From Caballeronia catudaia (GTDB lineage: Bacteria > Pseudomonadota > Gammaproteobacteria > Burkholderiales > Burkholderiaceae): a stretch of 64,000 nucleotides of DNA. Below, piece by piece: positions 34,585 to 44,366 of the stretch; the first letter of the stretch is position 1; each line of letters opens with the position of its first letter. The translations under genes and the position numbers were made by a program. Where the stretch lies: the NCBI RefSeq assembly GCF_001544755.2, contig NZ_FCOF02000005.1:229932-293931 (forward strand), written 5' to 3'. The notes beneath the pieces were generated by a model. That model saw only the letters and a program-made list of their open reading frames with translations. It was not told the origin of the DNA and did no database searches.

Positions 34585-34638
34585 CGTTTCTTCGGCCGGC
34601 GACGGCTTTACCGACGCCTGAGCGTTCTGCGCGCCGAT

Positions 34639-34700
34639 CTTGCATTTCGCGTTTTGCATTACGCATGCGTTTTGGTTTTTTGCCTTTTGCATGCAACGCG
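34639..34700. repeat. Intergenic TTTTGCAT-type repeat
   Basis: Imperfect repeats TGCATTTCGC, CGTTTTGCAT, CGCATGCGTTTTG and CCTTTTGCATGC in succession. Related strings occur at 2629-2641, 41685-41740 and, more weakly, 60735-60775. Non-coding; probably a degenerate dispersed intergenic repeat. Confidence 0.5.
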
Positions 34701-34755
34701 CGATGCGCATCGGCGGGCGACGCTGCGGCAACTCTCATCGACGACTGGAGGCGGC

Positions 34756-35928
34756 GTGGCTTCTCAAGTGGTGATCGTGGGTGGCGGCGTGATCGGCAGC
34801 TCGGTCGCGTATTTTCTGCGCGCGTCGGACCCGACCGTGCAGGTCACGGTAATCGAGCGCGATCCGACGTACGCGCGCTCGTCTTCGGCGCTGTCGGCGG
34901 CGTCGATCCGGCAACAGTTCTCGACGCCGCTTTCAGTGCGCATGTCGCTCTTTGGCATCGAGTTTCTACGCTCCATCGGCGAGCGGCTCGAAGTGAATGG
35001 CGAGCGCCCGTCGATCGATCTGCATGAAGGCGGCTATCTGTTCCTCGCGACCGCGCACGGCGAAGCGACGCTGCGCGAGAATCACGCGTTGCAGCGCGGG
35101 CTCGGCGCGGACATCAGCCTGCTCGAACCGGCGCAATTGCAGGCGCGCTTTCCGTGGCTGAACACCGAAGACCTCGCGGCCGGCGCGTTCGGCGAAAGCG
35201 GCGAAGGCTGGTTCGACGGCTACGGGCTCGTGCAGGCATTGCGGCGCAAGGCGCAAGCGCTCGGCGCGCGCTATGTGGCGACGGAAGTCGTCGGCATCGA
35301 GCGCGAAGGACGGCGCGCGACGGCCGTGCGTGCGGCGAACGGCGAAACCTATGCGTGCGATGTCGTCGTGAACGCGGCGGGTGCGTGGTCGCGTGGGATC
35401 GCGGCGATGCTCGGCATCGACATTCCGGTGTATGCGCGGCGGCGCAGCATCTTCAACGTCTCGTCGCCCGCGAAGCTCGAACGCGCGCCCTTGCTGATCG
35501 ATCCGAGCGGCGTCTACTTTCGTCCTGAGGGGCGCACGTATATTTGCGGCACGTCGCCATCGGCGGATAACGATCCCGACGATCTGCCGCTCGACGAAGT
35601 CGATCACGCGCTCTTCGACGACGTCATCTGGCCGGCGCTCGCGCATCGCGTGCCGGCGTTCGAGGCATTGCGCGTCGAGCGCTGCTGGTCCGGCTATTAC
35701 GAATACAACGTGCTCGACCAGAATGCGATCATCGGCTGTCACCCGGACGTCGAGAATTGTATTTTCGCGAATGGATTCAGCGGACACGGCTTGCAGCAAG
35801 GTCCGGCGACGGGCCGCGGCGTGAGTGAACTGATTCTGCTCGGACGGTATGAAACGCTCGACTTATCGCCGCTTGACTGGGCGCGCGTGCTGGAAGGACG
35901 GCCGATCGTTGAAAAGAATGTCGTATAA
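34756..35928 (+). CDS. FAD-dependent oxidoreductase, DAO family (amine/amino-acid oxidase-like)
   Basis: DAO-family flavoprotein of 390 aa. N-terminal FAD motif VVIVGGGVIGSSVAYFL (about 5-21), then IERDPTYARSSSALSAASIRQQFS (quoted in part: ARSSSALSAASIRQQF), where sarcosine/pipecolate oxidase relatives hold FAD, and the C-terminal FANGFSGHGLQQGPATGRG. The start is GTG 34756 with GGAGG four bases upstream. Downstream of the ALDH7 gene by 171 bases. Prediction: oxidises a secondary amine or imino acid (pipecolate-like) to the aldehyde used by the dehydrogenase. Substrate not proven. A terminator follows. Confidence 0.87.
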   Translation: MASQVVIVGGGVIGSSVAYFLRASDPTVQVTVIERDPTYARSSSALSAASIRQQFSTPLSVRMSLFGIEFLRSIGERLEVNGERPSIDLHEGGYLFLATAHGEATLRENHALQRGLGADISLLEPAQLQARFPWLNTEDLAAGAFGESGEGWFDGYGLVQALRRKAQALGARYVATEVVGIEREGRRATAVRAANGETYACDVVVNAAGAWSRGIAAMLGIDIPVYARRRSIFNVSSPAKLERAPLLIDPSGVYFRPEGRTYICGTSPSADNDPDDLPLDEVDHALFDDVIWPALAHRVPAFEALRVERCWSGYYEYNVLDQNAIIGCHPDVENCIFANGFSGHGLQQGPATGRGVSELILLGRYETLDLSPLDWARVLEGRPIVEKNVV

Positions 35929-35977
35929 CAGATAAAAGACCGGCACATACCGTCTTCCATAATCGATGATTCAAGTC

Positions 35978-36005
35978 TGCCCGGCCCCGCACCGGGCATT
36001 TTTTT
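35978..36005 (+). terminator. Rho-independent terminator
   Basis: TGCCCGG, 7-base loop, CCGGGCA, then seven T (35999-36005). Ends the ALDH7/FAD-oxidoreductase transcript. Confidence 0.92.
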
Positions 36006-36192
36006 CGCTACAGAAAGACTAAGCGTATTGAAAACGGTTCGTGGTGCGTTTCGAACGGGCATTCTTTAACATCATCGTCACGCAATTGGGCTGCGTCCAT
36101 CAATGAAATCCACTAGGGCGAGCCGCGCCCGAGAAGTGCATGCTGAGAACCATCAAACGCCTTTTTCGCGCTTTACCGAAAGGAGACATAAC

Positions 36193-36384
36193 ATGGAAGC
36201 CAATGCGAGCGCGCATTTTTATGCCTGGATCGACGACGGCGAAATTCCGCCCGATACGAGCGTGCATGTGTCGCACCGGTCCAGCCAGGTATCTGCGGCG
36301 CCGGAGTACATCGCGGAGATTTGCGGACGTTTTGCGAAGACTGAAGAGGAAAAAAATTCCTGCGTGATTCGCGGTTATAACTGA
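36193..36384 (+). CDS. Small hypothetical protein (63 aa)
   Basis: Short soluble acidic protein with two cysteines near the C-terminal half (ICGRF and SCVIRG) and no signal peptide. Kept because AAAGGAG lies 8 bases before the ATG, a stronger site than most genes here, and because it is an isolated open frame flanked by terminators on both sides. Function not recognised. Confidence 0.55.
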   Translation: MEANASAHFYAWIDDGEIPPDTSVHVSHRSSQVSAAPEYIAEICGRFAKTEEEKNSCVIRGYN

Positions 36385-36564
36385 CGCCCAAATACAGTGT
36401 GTTGCGCGCGTGACACTGTTTGTTATAGCGCGCATTAACGCGCAGGAAGATGCGCGCCACGCGATTCATGAAATGACCTCATGAAAAGCGAAATGCCGAT
36501 TGGTATTTCATCGGTAATGCAGGTATTTGTGTGCGTTGTCAAACAGAAGGTCCAATGTAAGTCG

Positions 36565-36587
36565 AACCCGCCGCGTGCGGGTTTTTT
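36565..36587 (+). terminator. Rho-independent terminator before the thioesterase gene
   Basis: AACCCGC, loop CGCGT, GCGGGTT, then T-run to 36587. The nearest upstream plus-strand gene is the 63-aa protein; about 180 bases of non-coding RNA would precede this hairpin. A weaker hairpin ACAGTGT/ACACTGT (36394-36419) sits directly after that gene. Confidence 0.8.
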
Positions 36588-36682
36588 CATGCGTCGCCTG
36601 CCTCACGCCACAATGACTCCCTCGGCAGCCCGCGCCGGCCGATGGCACAATCGCTCGCAACGACGCGATATCAGGAGCAAAG

Positions 36683-37069
36683 GTGGCGAATCTGGATCTC
36701 GACAATCCGTTTCTCGAAGGGCTCGGCGCAATCTTCACCGAATGGCGCGCGGGCTACGCCGAATTCACGATGCCGATCCACGCCGGACATCTGAACCGGC
36801 AGCGCATCCTGCAAGGCGGCGCGATCGCCACGCTGCTCGACGCGGCCTGCGGCTACGCGGGTCTATTCACGACGGGCGCCGCGCCCGTGCACGGCTTCAC
36901 GCTCTCGCTGACGGTGAACTACCTCGATCGCGGCATCGGCGACAAGGTCGTCGCGAAGGGCTTTCTCGAACGGCAGGGGCGCTCCGTCTACTTCGCGCGC
37001 GGCGAGGCGTGGGTCGACGGCCGCGTGATGATCGCGAGCGCGCAAGGCACCTTCAAGTACGCGCGCTGA
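36683..37069 (+). CDS. PaaI-family thioesterase
   Basis: Hotdog-fold acyl-CoA thioesterase of 128 aa, normal for the family. HLNRQRILQGGAIATLLDAACG carries the HGG-like active-site region (here LQGGAIATLLD with the conserved Asp), followed by LTVNYLDRG and the core strands. GTG start with GGAG 7 bases upstream. Its stop overlaps the ATG of the LysR regulator (TGATG). Probable role: hydrolysing or recycling CoA esters in the CoA-transferase/HMG-CoA lyase pathway encoded just downstream. Confidence 0.88.
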   Translation: MANLDLDNPFLEGLGAIFTEWRAGYAEFTMPIHAGHLNRQRILQGGAIATLLDAACGYAGLFTTGAAPVHGFTLSLTVNYLDRGIGDKVVAKGFLERQGRSVYFARGEAWVDGRVMIASAQGTFKYAR

Positions 37070-37986
37070 TGGCCACGCGCAATCTCCTCCGACGTCTCGA
37101 TCTCACGACGCTGCAACTCTTTCTCGCCGTGTTCGAGGAAGGCACGCTGACGCGCGCGGCGGAACGCGAGGCGATCGCGGTGTCGGCGGCGAGCAAGCGG
37201 CTGCTCGAACTGGAGCAGGCGGTAGGCGCGGTGCTCTTCGAGCGCAAGGCGCGCGGCATGGACCTGACGCCCGCGGGCGAAACCCTGCTGCATCACGCGC
37301 GGCGCGTGATGCGCGATGTCGAGAACATCGGCATCGAGCTCGCGGAGCACGCGAGCGGCGTGCGCGGCTATGTGCGGATGATGGCGAATCTCTCGGCGAT
37401 CGTCGAATTCCTGCCGGAAGACCTGCGTGCGTTCATCGCCGTGCACGATCAGATCAAGATCGACCTGGAGGAGCGGCCGAGCGGCGGCATCGTGGAGGGC
37501 GTGGCCGATAGTCTCGTCGATCTCGGCATCTGCTCCGGCGACGCCGACACGCGCGGCCTCGAAAGCGCGCACTATCGCCACGACCGGCTGTGCATCGTCA
37601 CGCCGGGCGATCACCCGCTTGCGCATCGCGACAGTGTAGCGTTCGCGGACACGCTCGACTTCGATCACATCGGCCTGCATTCGGCGAGCTCCATCAACAT
37701 GCGCACGCATCTGGCCGCGCGCCAGGCGGGGCGCGCGCTGCGGCTGCGCATCCACGTGCCGGGCTTCGATGCCGTGTGCCGCATGGTGCAGGCCGGCATG
37801 GGCGTCGGCGTGCTGCCGCTGCAGGTATTCGAGGCGATGGGCCGTCAGCTCGGGCTCGCCGCCGTGCCGCTCGACGAGGAGTGGGCCGCGCGCAGCCTCG
37901 TCATCGTCGTGCGGGATTCAGATGCGCTTTCGCCGGTGAGCCGGCTCCTGTTCGATCATCTGCGGACCATCGAAGCGCGCGCTTAG
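37069..37986 (+). CDS. LysR-family transcriptional regulator
   Basis: LysR regulator of 305 aa: HTH (about residues 11-68) with GTLTRAAEREAIAVSAASKRLLELE (quoted in part: TRAAEREAIAVSAASKRL), then a periplasmic-binding-like effector domain. Translationally coupled to the thioesterase gene and 121 bases ahead of the CoA-transferase operon, so it probably controls that operon. Confidence 0.9.
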   Translation: MATRNLLRRLDLTTLQLFLAVFEEGTLTRAAEREAIAVSAASKRLLELEQAVGAVLFERKARGMDLTPAGETLLHHARRVMRDVENIGIELAEHASGVRGYVRMMANLSAIVEFLPEDLRAFIAVHDQIKIDLEERPSGGIVEGVADSLVDLGICSGDADTRGLESAHYRHDRLCIVTPGDHPLAHRDSVAFADTLDFDHIGLHSASSINMRTHLAARQAGRALRLRIHVPGFDAVCRMVQAGMGVGVLPLQVFEAMGRQLGLAAVPLDEEWAARSLVIVVRDSDALSPVSRLLFDHLRTIEARA

Positions 37987-38107
37987 CTTTCAGAGTCCCG
38001 GCGAGCGTTCGCGTTTGGCGAACGATGCTTGCCGAATTGCGGTTGGACGGGGCCCAGCGTTCGCCAATAAGCTTGTCTCACAGTACAAATTTCAGGAGAC
38101 AAGCAAC

Positions 38108-39301
38108 ATGAGCGGACCCCTTCAGGGCATTCGCGTCATCGAGATCGGCACACTCATCGCCGCGCCTTTCGCGGCGCGCATGCTGGCCGAGTTCGGGGCG
38201 GAAGTCATCAAGATCGAAACGCCCAATGGCGGCGATCCCCTGCGTAAATGGCGCAAGCTCCACGAGGGCACGTCGCTCTGGTGGTATCTCCAGTCGCGCA
38301 ACAAGAAGTCGGTGTGCGTGAATCTGAAGTCGCCCGAAGGCGCGGACGTCATCAAGCGGCTGGCTGCGGATGCCGACATCATCATCGAAAACATGCGTCC
38401 CGGCGCGCTCGAAAAGCTCGGCCTCGGCTGGGACGTTTTGCATGCAATAAACCCGAAGCTCACGATGGTCCGCATCTCCGGGTACGGACAGACGGGTCCG
38501 TACCGCGATCGTCCCGGCTTCGGCGCGATCGGCGAGGCGATGGGCGGCATCCGCTACACGACCGGCGACGCCGAAGGGCTGCCCGCGCGCGTCGGCGTGA
38601 GTCTCGGCGATTCGCTGGCGTCGCTGCATGGCGTGATCGGCGCGCTGATGTCGGTGCTGCGTGTGAAGACCGGCCAGGGCGACGGCCAGGTGGTCGACGT
38701 GTCGCTCGTCGAAAGCGTCTTCAATCTGATGGAAAGCCTCGTTCCCGAATACGACCTGCTCGGCCACGTGCGCGAGCGCAGCGGCGGCGCGCTGCCGGGC
38801 ATCGCGCCGTCGAACACGTATCGCACGGAAGACGGCGGCTTCGTCGTGATCGCGGGCAACAGCGATCCGATCTACAAGCGCCTGATGCATGTGATCGGCC
38901 GCGCCGATCTCGCCGACGATCCCGCGCTCGCGCACAACGACGGCCGCGTGAAGCAGAGCGCGATGCTCGACGAAGCGATCACTGCCTGGACCTCCCATCA
39001 CTCGATGAACGACGTGCTCGCAACGATGGAGCGCGAGGAAGTGCCCGCGGGCCGCATCTATTCGGTCGCGGACATCGTCGACGATGCGCACTATCAAGCG
39101 CGCGACATGCTGCTGCAGGCGGTGCTGCCGGGCGGCGCGTCGGTGAAGATGCCGGGCATCGTGCCGAAGCTTTCCGACACGCCGGGCGAAGTGCGCTGGC
39201 AAGGTCCGGCGCTGGGCGAGCACACGGCGACGGTGCTCGAATCGCTCGGTTTCGATGCGAGCGACGTGGAGCGGCTGCGCGCCGCGGGAGCGGTGCAATG
39301 A
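38108..39301 (+). CDS. CaiB/BaiF family (class III) CoA-transferase
   Basis: CoA-transferase of 397 aa with the intertwined-dimer family layout. Motifs: LQGIRVIEIGTLIAAPFAARMLAEFGAEVIKIE (quoted in part: AARMLAEFGAEVIKIE), NKKSVCVNLKSPEG, SGYGQTGPY, and VGVSLGDS with the likely catalytic Asp. It would activate a carboxylic acid using a CoA donor such as succinyl-CoA. Start ATG 38108 with AGGAGA upstream. ATGA overlap with the following HMG-CoA lyase-family gene, so the two act in sequence. Confidence 0.92.
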   Translation: MSGPLQGIRVIEIGTLIAAPFAARMLAEFGAEVIKIETPNGGDPLRKWRKLHEGTSLWWYLQSRNKKSVCVNLKSPEGADVIKRLAADADIIIENMRPGALEKLGLGWDVLHAINPKLTMVRISGYGQTGPYRDRPGFGAIGEAMGGIRYTTGDAEGLPARVGVSLGDSLASLHGVIGALMSVLRVKTGQGDGQVVDVSLVESVFNLMESLVPEYDLLGHVRERSGGALPGIAPSNTYRTEDGGFVVIAGNSDPIYKRLMHVIGRADLADDPALAHNDGRVKQSAMLDEAITAWTSHHSMNDVLATMEREEVPAGRIYSVADIVDDAHYQARDMLLQAVLPGGASVKMPGIVPKLSDTPGEVRWQGPALGEHTATVLESLGFDASDVERLRAAGAVQ

Positions 39302-40242
39302 ATTACGAATGCAAAGAACCGTTGATCGTTCAGGAAGTCGCGCCGCGCGACGGCCTGCAGATCGAGAAGCAGTGGGTCGAGACCGAAGACAAGATCGCGC
39401 TGATCGACGGCCTGTCCGCGTGTGGCTTCACGCGTATCGAGGCGGGCTCGTTCGTGTCGCCGAAAGCGATTCCCGCCTTGCGCGACGGCGACGCGGTGTT
39501 CAACGGCATCCGTCGTTCCTTGCGGACGATCTACGTCGCGCTCGTGCCGAACGTGAAGGGCGCGGAACGCGCGCTCGCCGCGCAAGCCGACGAACTGAAC
39601 CTCGTGATGTCGGCGAGCCAGACACACAACCGCGCGAACATGCGCATGAGCTGCGAGACGTCGCTGGCCGGTTTCGGCGATGTCGTTCGGCTTGTGCGCG
39701 GCGACGCCGATGTCACGCTGAACGCGACCGTTGCGACGGCGTTCGGCTGTCCGTTCGAAGGACGCATCGATGAGGAGCGTGTGGTGTCGATTGCGCGGAC
39801 GTATCGCGAGATGGGCATCGCGGGCGTCACGCTCGCCGATACGACCGGCATGGCGAATCCGCGTCAGGTCGCGCGCCTCGTCGCCCGCGTGCTCGAACAC
39901 GTGCCCGCCGCCGATTTGACGCTGCACTTTCACAACACGCGCGGCCTCGGCCTCGCCAACGTGCTCGCTGCCTACGACGCGGGCGCACGCCGTTTCGATG
40001 CCGCGCTCGGCAGTCTCGGCGGCTGTCCGTTCGCGCCGGGCGCATCGGGAAACATCTGCACCGAAGACCTCGTGAATATGTGCGACGAGATGGAGATTCC
40101 TACGGGCGTCGATCTGCAGAAGCTGATCGTGCTGTCGCGCACGCTGCCCGCGCTCGTCGGACATGAGGTGTCGGGTCAGGTAGCGAAGGCGGGACGCAAT
40201 TGCGATCTGCATCCGGCGCCCGAGTACGTGCGGACCATCTGA
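39298..40242 (+). CDS. Hydroxymethylglutaryl-CoA lyase family enzyme
   Basis: DRE-TIM metallolyase of 314 aa. VQEVAPRDGLQIEKQ gives the divalent-metal Asp, HFHNTRG the metal His pair, and GSLGGCPFAPGASGN the active-site Cys signature of HMG-CoA lyases. Predicted retro-aldol cleavage of HMG-CoA or a related 3-hydroxy-3-methyl acyl-CoA to acetyl-CoA plus a keto acid. Coupled (ATGA) to the CoA-transferase, which would supply the CoA ester. Confidence 0.92.
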   Translation: MNYECKEPLIVQEVAPRDGLQIEKQWVETEDKIALIDGLSACGFTRIEAGSFVSPKAIPALRDGDAVFNGIRRSLRTIYVALVPNVKGAERALAAQADELNLVMSASQTHNRANMRMSCETSLAGFGDVVRLVRGDADVTLNATVATAFGCPFEGRIDEERVVSIARTYREMGIAGVTLADTTGMANPRQVARLVARVLEHVPAADLTLHFHNTRGLGLANVLAAYDAGARRFDAALGSLGGCPFAPGASGNICTEDLVNMCDEMEIPTGVDLQKLIVLSRTLPALVGHEVSGQVAKAGRNCDLHPAPEYVRTI

Positions 40243-40275
40243 ATTAAAAAGACCAAAACATCATTGGAGACAAAC

Positions 40276-41613
40276 ATGAGTGATCTGAGCGTGGGCACGG
40301 CAAACGAGCCGAAGGCTTCCGAAAATACCGCGGACATCATTCGCAAAGTGGCCTGGCGGCTCATGCCGCTCATCATGCTGTGTTATCTGTTCGCGTTTTT
40401 CGACCGCATCAACATCAGCTTCGCGAAGTTCCAGCTCCAAAGCTCCCTGGGCTTTTCCGATACGGCTTACGGCCTCGGCGCGAGTCTCTTCGTGATCGGC
40501 TACGTGCTCTTCGAAGTGCCGAGCAACATGCTGCTCTACAAGGTCGGCGCGCGGCGCTGGATCGCGCGCATCATGATTTCGTGGGGCATCGCGACCGCGC
40601 TGATGGTCTTCGTGCAGACGGAGTGGCAGTTCTACGGGCTGCGCTTCGTCATTGGCGCGATGGAAGCGGGCTTCGCGCCCGGCGTGCTGTACTACCTGAC
40701 GCTGTGGTTCCCGGCGAGCTATCGCGGACGCATCACGTCGCTGCTGTTTCTGGCGTCGGCGTTCTCGGGTCTCGTCGGCGCGCCGCTGTCGGGCCTCGTG
40801 CTCGGCCATATGAACGGCGTATTCGGCATTGCCGGCTGGCACTGGCTGTTCCTGCTCGGCGGCCTGCCGTGCGTGCTGCTCGGCGTGCTCGTGCTCAAAG
40901 TGCTGAAGGATCGCATCGATGACGCCGCATGGCTCACCGCTTCCGAGAAGACCTATCTGAAAAGCCAGATCTCGACGCAGAGCCAGCACACGGACACCGG
41001 CCACTCGCTCTTCGGCGCGATCAAGACGCCTGGCTTCCTGATGCTCGGCCTGATCTACTTCCTGATCCAGATCGCGTCGTACGGCCTCAACTTCTGGGCG
41101 CCGCACCTGATCCGCGCGGCGGGCACGCAGAACCCGACGATCATCGGTCTTCTGACGGCGGTGCCGTATATCTGCGGCGCGATTTGCATGGTGGTGGTCG
41201 GCCGCATGTCGGACCGGTCGGGCGAGCGCCGCAAGTTCGTCGCGATCCTGCTGGTGATGGCAGCGGCGGGCTTCTTCGCGGCCGGCATCTTCGACAAGCA
41301 GACGACGCTCCTGATCGCCGCGCTCGGCGTGATGGGCGCAGGCGTGATCGCATCGATCCCGGCGTTCTGGGCGCTCCCGCCGAAGCTGCTGACGGGCGCC
41401 GGCGCGGCGGGCGGCATCGCGTTGATCAATACGCTCGGGCAGTTGGGCGGCATCGTGAGCCCGGTGATGGTCGGCCGCATCCGCGACACGATGGGCAGCA
41501 CGACGCCTGCGCTGTACGCGATCGGCGCGATGAGTGTAGTCTGCGCGCTGTTGCTGCTGTTCGGTTTGCCGCAGTCGCTCAGGCAGCGGGATCATTCGGA
41601 GCAGAAGCCCTGA
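40276..41613 (+). CDS. MFS transporter, anion:cation symporter type
   Basis: Major facilitator of 445 aa, 12 predicted membrane segments, ACS-family signatures LCYLFAFFDRINISFAK and FEVPSNMLLYKVGARR, and a central loop about residues 205-240. Start ATG 40276 with GGAG 8 bases upstream; the TTG four codons earlier is part of the ribosome site. It follows the lyase gene by 33 bases and likely imports the organic acid handled by the CoA-transferase. Confidence 0.92.
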   Translation: MSDLSVGTANEPKASENTADIIRKVAWRLMPLIMLCYLFAFFDRINISFAKFQLQSSLGFSDTAYGLGASLFVIGYVLFEVPSNMLLYKVGARRWIARIMISWGIATALMVFVQTEWQFYGLRFVIGAMEAGFAPGVLYYLTLWFPASYRGRITSLLFLASAFSGLVGAPLSGLVLGHMNGVFGIAGWHWLFLLGGLPCVLLGVLVLKVLKDRIDDAAWLTASEKTYLKSQISTQSQHTDTGHSLFGAIKTPGFLMLGLIYFLIQIASYGLNFWAPHLIRAAGTQNPTIIGLLTAVPYICGAICMVVVGRMSDRSGERRKFVAILLVMAAAGFFAAGIFDKQTTLLIAALGVMGAGVIASIPAFWALPPKLLTGAGAAGGIALINTLGQLGGIVSPVMVGRIRDTMGSTTPALYAIGAMSVVCALLLLFGLPQSLRQRDHSEQKP

Positions 41614-41646
41614 ACCTTTTGCGGCATTAGAAGCGTCCGAAAGCGA

Positions 41647-41682
41647 AAGCGCTCCGGCGGAGAGTCATCTCCCCGGGCGCTT
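41647..41682 (+). terminator. Long hairpin between convergent MFS and phosphoketolase genes
   Basis: AAGCGC, CCGG and GGAGA pair with TCTCC, CCGG and GCGCTT across loop GTCA, with single-base bulges. An outer pair AGAAGCG (41629) / CGCTTCT (41678) is an alternative fold. Only a short T-poor tail follows, so termination strength is uncertain, but the position between convergent genes fits. Confidence 0.55.
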
Positions 41683-41684
41683 CT

Positions 41685-41740
41685 GCATTTTGCATCTGGC
41701 GTTTTGCATGCATTCGACCAGATGGCGTTTTGCATGCCGA
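41685..41740. repeat. Intergenic TTTTGCAT-type repeat
   Basis: Contains GGCGTTTTGCATG twice (41698-41710 and 41724-41736, 26 bases apart) plus TGCATTTTGCAT. The same 13-mer is at 2629-2641 at the start of the LysR gene, and a related array is at 34639-34700. Confidence 0.55.
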
Positions 41741-41767
41741 ATGCGGTTCAGCGAAGAACCAACGGCC

Positions 41768-44176
41768 TCAACCCTTCCACGTCCACTCGCGAATCTCGTC
41801 GCGATCGATGCCTTCCTCATGCGCGTACCGCACGCTCTCGATGATCTGATTCTTGAGCCACTCCTTCGCATGCGCGCCGCTGCCCGCGATGCGCGGCACG
41901 CGGTCGATGACGTCGATCGCGAGCGTATAGCGGTCCACGCCGTTGATGATCGCGAGCTCGAACGGCGTGTTGATGTTGCCGCGTTCGCGATAGCCATGCA
42001 CGTGCATGTTCGCGTGATTCGTGCGGTTGTACGTGAGCTTGTGCACGAGCGTCGGGTACGAATGGAAGTTGAAGATGACCGGTTTGTCGCGCGTGAAGAT
42101 CGAATCGAAATCGCGATGCGGCAGGCCGTGCGGATGGTCGGTGTCCGGCATCAGCCTGAACAGGTCGACCACGTTCACGAAGCGGATCTTCAGATCGGCG
42201 CAATGTTCCTTCAGGATTTCGACGGCGGCGAGCGCTTCCATCGTCGCGATATCGCCCGCGCATGCGATCACCGCGTCGGGTTCCGCGCCCTGATCGGTCG
42301 ATGCCCAGTCCCAGATGCCGATGCCCTTCGCGCAATGCACGATGGCCTCCTGCATGCTCAGATATTGCAGGTGCGGCTGCTTGTCGGCGACGATCACGTT
42401 CACATAATCGTGCGTGCGCAGGCAGTGATCCGCGACGCTCAGAAGGCAGTTCGCATCCGGCGGCATATAGATGCGCACGACGTCCGGGCTCTTGTTGGTG
42501 ACGACATCGAGAAAGCCGGGGTCCTGATGCGTGAAGCCGTTGTGATCCTGCCGCCACACGAGCGACGTGATGAGCAGGTTGATCGACGGCACCGGACGAC
42601 GCCAGTCGAGCTCGTTCTTTGCCTTTTCGAGCCACTTCGCGTGCTGGTTGAACATCGAGTCGATCACGTGCACGAACGCTTCGTACGTCGCGAAGAGACC
42701 GTGGCGGCCCGTCAGCACGTAGCCTTCGAACCAGCCTTCGAGCGTGTGCTCGGAGAGCATTTCCATCACGCGGCCATCGACGGAGAGCGCGCCGCCGTCA
42801 TCGTCCTCGGGTAGCGTTTCTGCAACCCAGCGCTTGCCGGATACCTCGTACACGCCATCGAGCTTGTTGCTCGCGGTCTCATCGGGGCCGAAGAGACGGA
42901 AGCTCGTCATGTTGCGGCGCATGACTTCGCGCAGGAAGGCGGCGAGCACGACCGTCGGCGACTGATAGACGCTTGCCGCGCGCTTGAACTCGAAGGCGTA
43001 GTCGCGGATGTCGGGCATATCGAGCGATTGCCGCAGCAGGCCGCCGTTCGCGTGCGGATTCGCGCTGATGCGCCGCGTGCCTTCGGGCGCGAGCGCGCGC
43101 AGCGTTTCGATCAGGCGGCCGTTTTCGTCGAAGAGTTCTTCGGGCCTGTAGCTGCGCAGCCAGTCCTCGAGCAGCGAGAGATTGCGGTAATTGCTCGCGG
43201 GATCGACGATCGGCACCTGATGCGAGCGCCAGAAGTTTTCGACCTTGTGGCCATCGACTTCCTTCGGACCGGTCCAGCCTTTGGGCGTGCGCAGGACGAT
43301 CATCGGCCAGCGCGGTCGCGTCACGGTTTCAGCGCGGTCTCCTTCGGCGCGCGCGTTCGCCTGAATCGCGCGGATATCGGCGATGCAGCGTTCGAGCGTC
43401 GCGGCCATGCGCTGATGCATGGCTTCGGGCTCGTCGCCCTCGACGAAATGCGGCGCGTAGCCGTAGCCCTTGAAGAGCGCTTCGAGCTCGTCGTGCGGAA
43501 TGCGCGCGAGGATCGTCGGATTGGCGATCTTGTAGCCGTTCAGATGGAGGATCGGCAGCACCGCGCCGTCGGTCGCGGGATTGAGGAACTTGTTCGAGTG
43601 CCAGGAAGTGGCGAGCGGGCCGGTTTCCGCTTCGCCGTCCCCGACGACCGTCGCGACGATCAGATCCGGATTGTCGAACGCCGCGCCGAACGCATGCGAC
43701 AGGCTGTAGCCGAGCTCGCCGCCTTCGTGAATCGATCCCGGCGTCTCCGGCGTGCAGTGCGAGCCGATGCCGCCCGGCGACGAGAACGCGCGAAAGAGCT
43801 TGAGCATGCCGCGCTCGTCCGCGCTGCGGTCGGGATAGATTTCCGGGTAATGGCCTGCGAGCCAGGAATTCGCGAGCGTCGCCGGCGCGCCGTGGCCGGG
43901 GCCGGAGACGAACAGCACGTTCAGGTCGTCGCGCTTGATGAGGCGGTTCAGATGCACCCACACGAACGACTGGCCGGGGTCCGAGCCCCAGTGCCCCAGC
44001 AGGCGCCGCTTGATGTGTTCCGGCTTGAGCGGCTCGCGCAACAGCGGATTTGCGCGCAGGTAAATCATGCCGGCCGAAAGATAGTTGCAGGCCCGCCAGT
44101 ACGCGTCGATGTTCGCGAGGAGATCGGGGGCGACAGGTTTCTCGAGCGTGGTCGATCGAATGACGTCGTCGTTCAA
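41768..44176 (-). CDS. xfp: Xylulose-5-phosphate/fructose-6-phosphate phosphoketolase
   Basis: Thiamine diphosphate enzyme of 802 aa, full length. Splits xylulose-5-P or fructose-6-P with phosphate to acetyl phosphate plus glyceraldehyde-3-P or erythrose-4-P. Motifs: [39 protein letters not shown] (substrate loop) and [19 protein letters not shown] (TPP/Mg binding). ATG 44176. No acetate kinase or phosphotransacetylase gene is adjacent in this window, so acetyl phosphate must be handled by enzymes encoded elsewhere. Confidence 0.97.
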   Translation of the reverse strand: MNDDVIRSTTLEKPVAPDLLANIDAYWRACNYLSAGMIYLRANPLLREPLKPEHIKRRLLGHWGSDPGQSFVWVHLNRLIKRDDLNVLFVSGPGHGAPATLANSWLAGHYPEIYPDRSADERGMLKLFRAFSSPGGIGSHCTPETPGSIHEGGELGYSLSHAFGAAFDNPDLIVATVVGDGEAETGPLATSWHSNKFLNPATDGAVLPILHLNGYKIANPTILARIPHDELEALFKGYGYAPHFVEGDEPEAMHQRMAATLERCIADIRAIQANARAEGDRAETVTRPRWPMIVLRTPKGWTGPKEVDGHKVENFWRSHQVPIVDPASNYRNLSLLEDWLRSYRPEELFDENGRLIETLRALAPEGTRRISANPHANGGLLRQSLDMPDIRDYAFEFKRAASVYQSPTVVLAAFLREVMRRNMTSFRLFGPDETASNKLDGVYEVSGKRWVAETLPEDDDGGALSVDGRVMEMLSEHTLEGWFEGYVLTGRHGLFATYEAFVHVIDSMFNQHAKWLEKAKNELDWRRPVPSINLLITSLVWRQDHNGFTHQDPGFLDVVTNKSPDVVRIYMPPDANCLLSVADHCLRTHDYVNVIVADKQPHLQYLSMQEAIVHCAKGIGIWDWASTDQGAEPDAVIACAGDIATMEALAAVEILKEHCADLKIRFVNVVDLFRLMPDTDHPHGLPHRDFDSIFTRDKPVIFNFHSYPTLVHKLTYNRTNHANMHVHGYRERGNINTPFELAIINGVDRYTLAIDVIDRVPRIAGSGAHAKEWLKNQIIESVRYAHEEGIDRDEIREWTWKG

Positions 44177-44366
44177 TTGCTTCTCCTTGGCAAATGAAAG
44201 GATGGGTCGAGCGTCGTGCGTGCGGCTTCGCGCAGGATCGGGTCCTGCGCGCCGTTCAATGATCGGGGGTGTTTGTGGCGCTATGGTTGCAGCAGGCGCG
44301 ACGCCGGATGAGCGTCTCGGATCATCTTAAAGGGGTTTTACCGATCGAACTGGACTGTCGGGCGCG

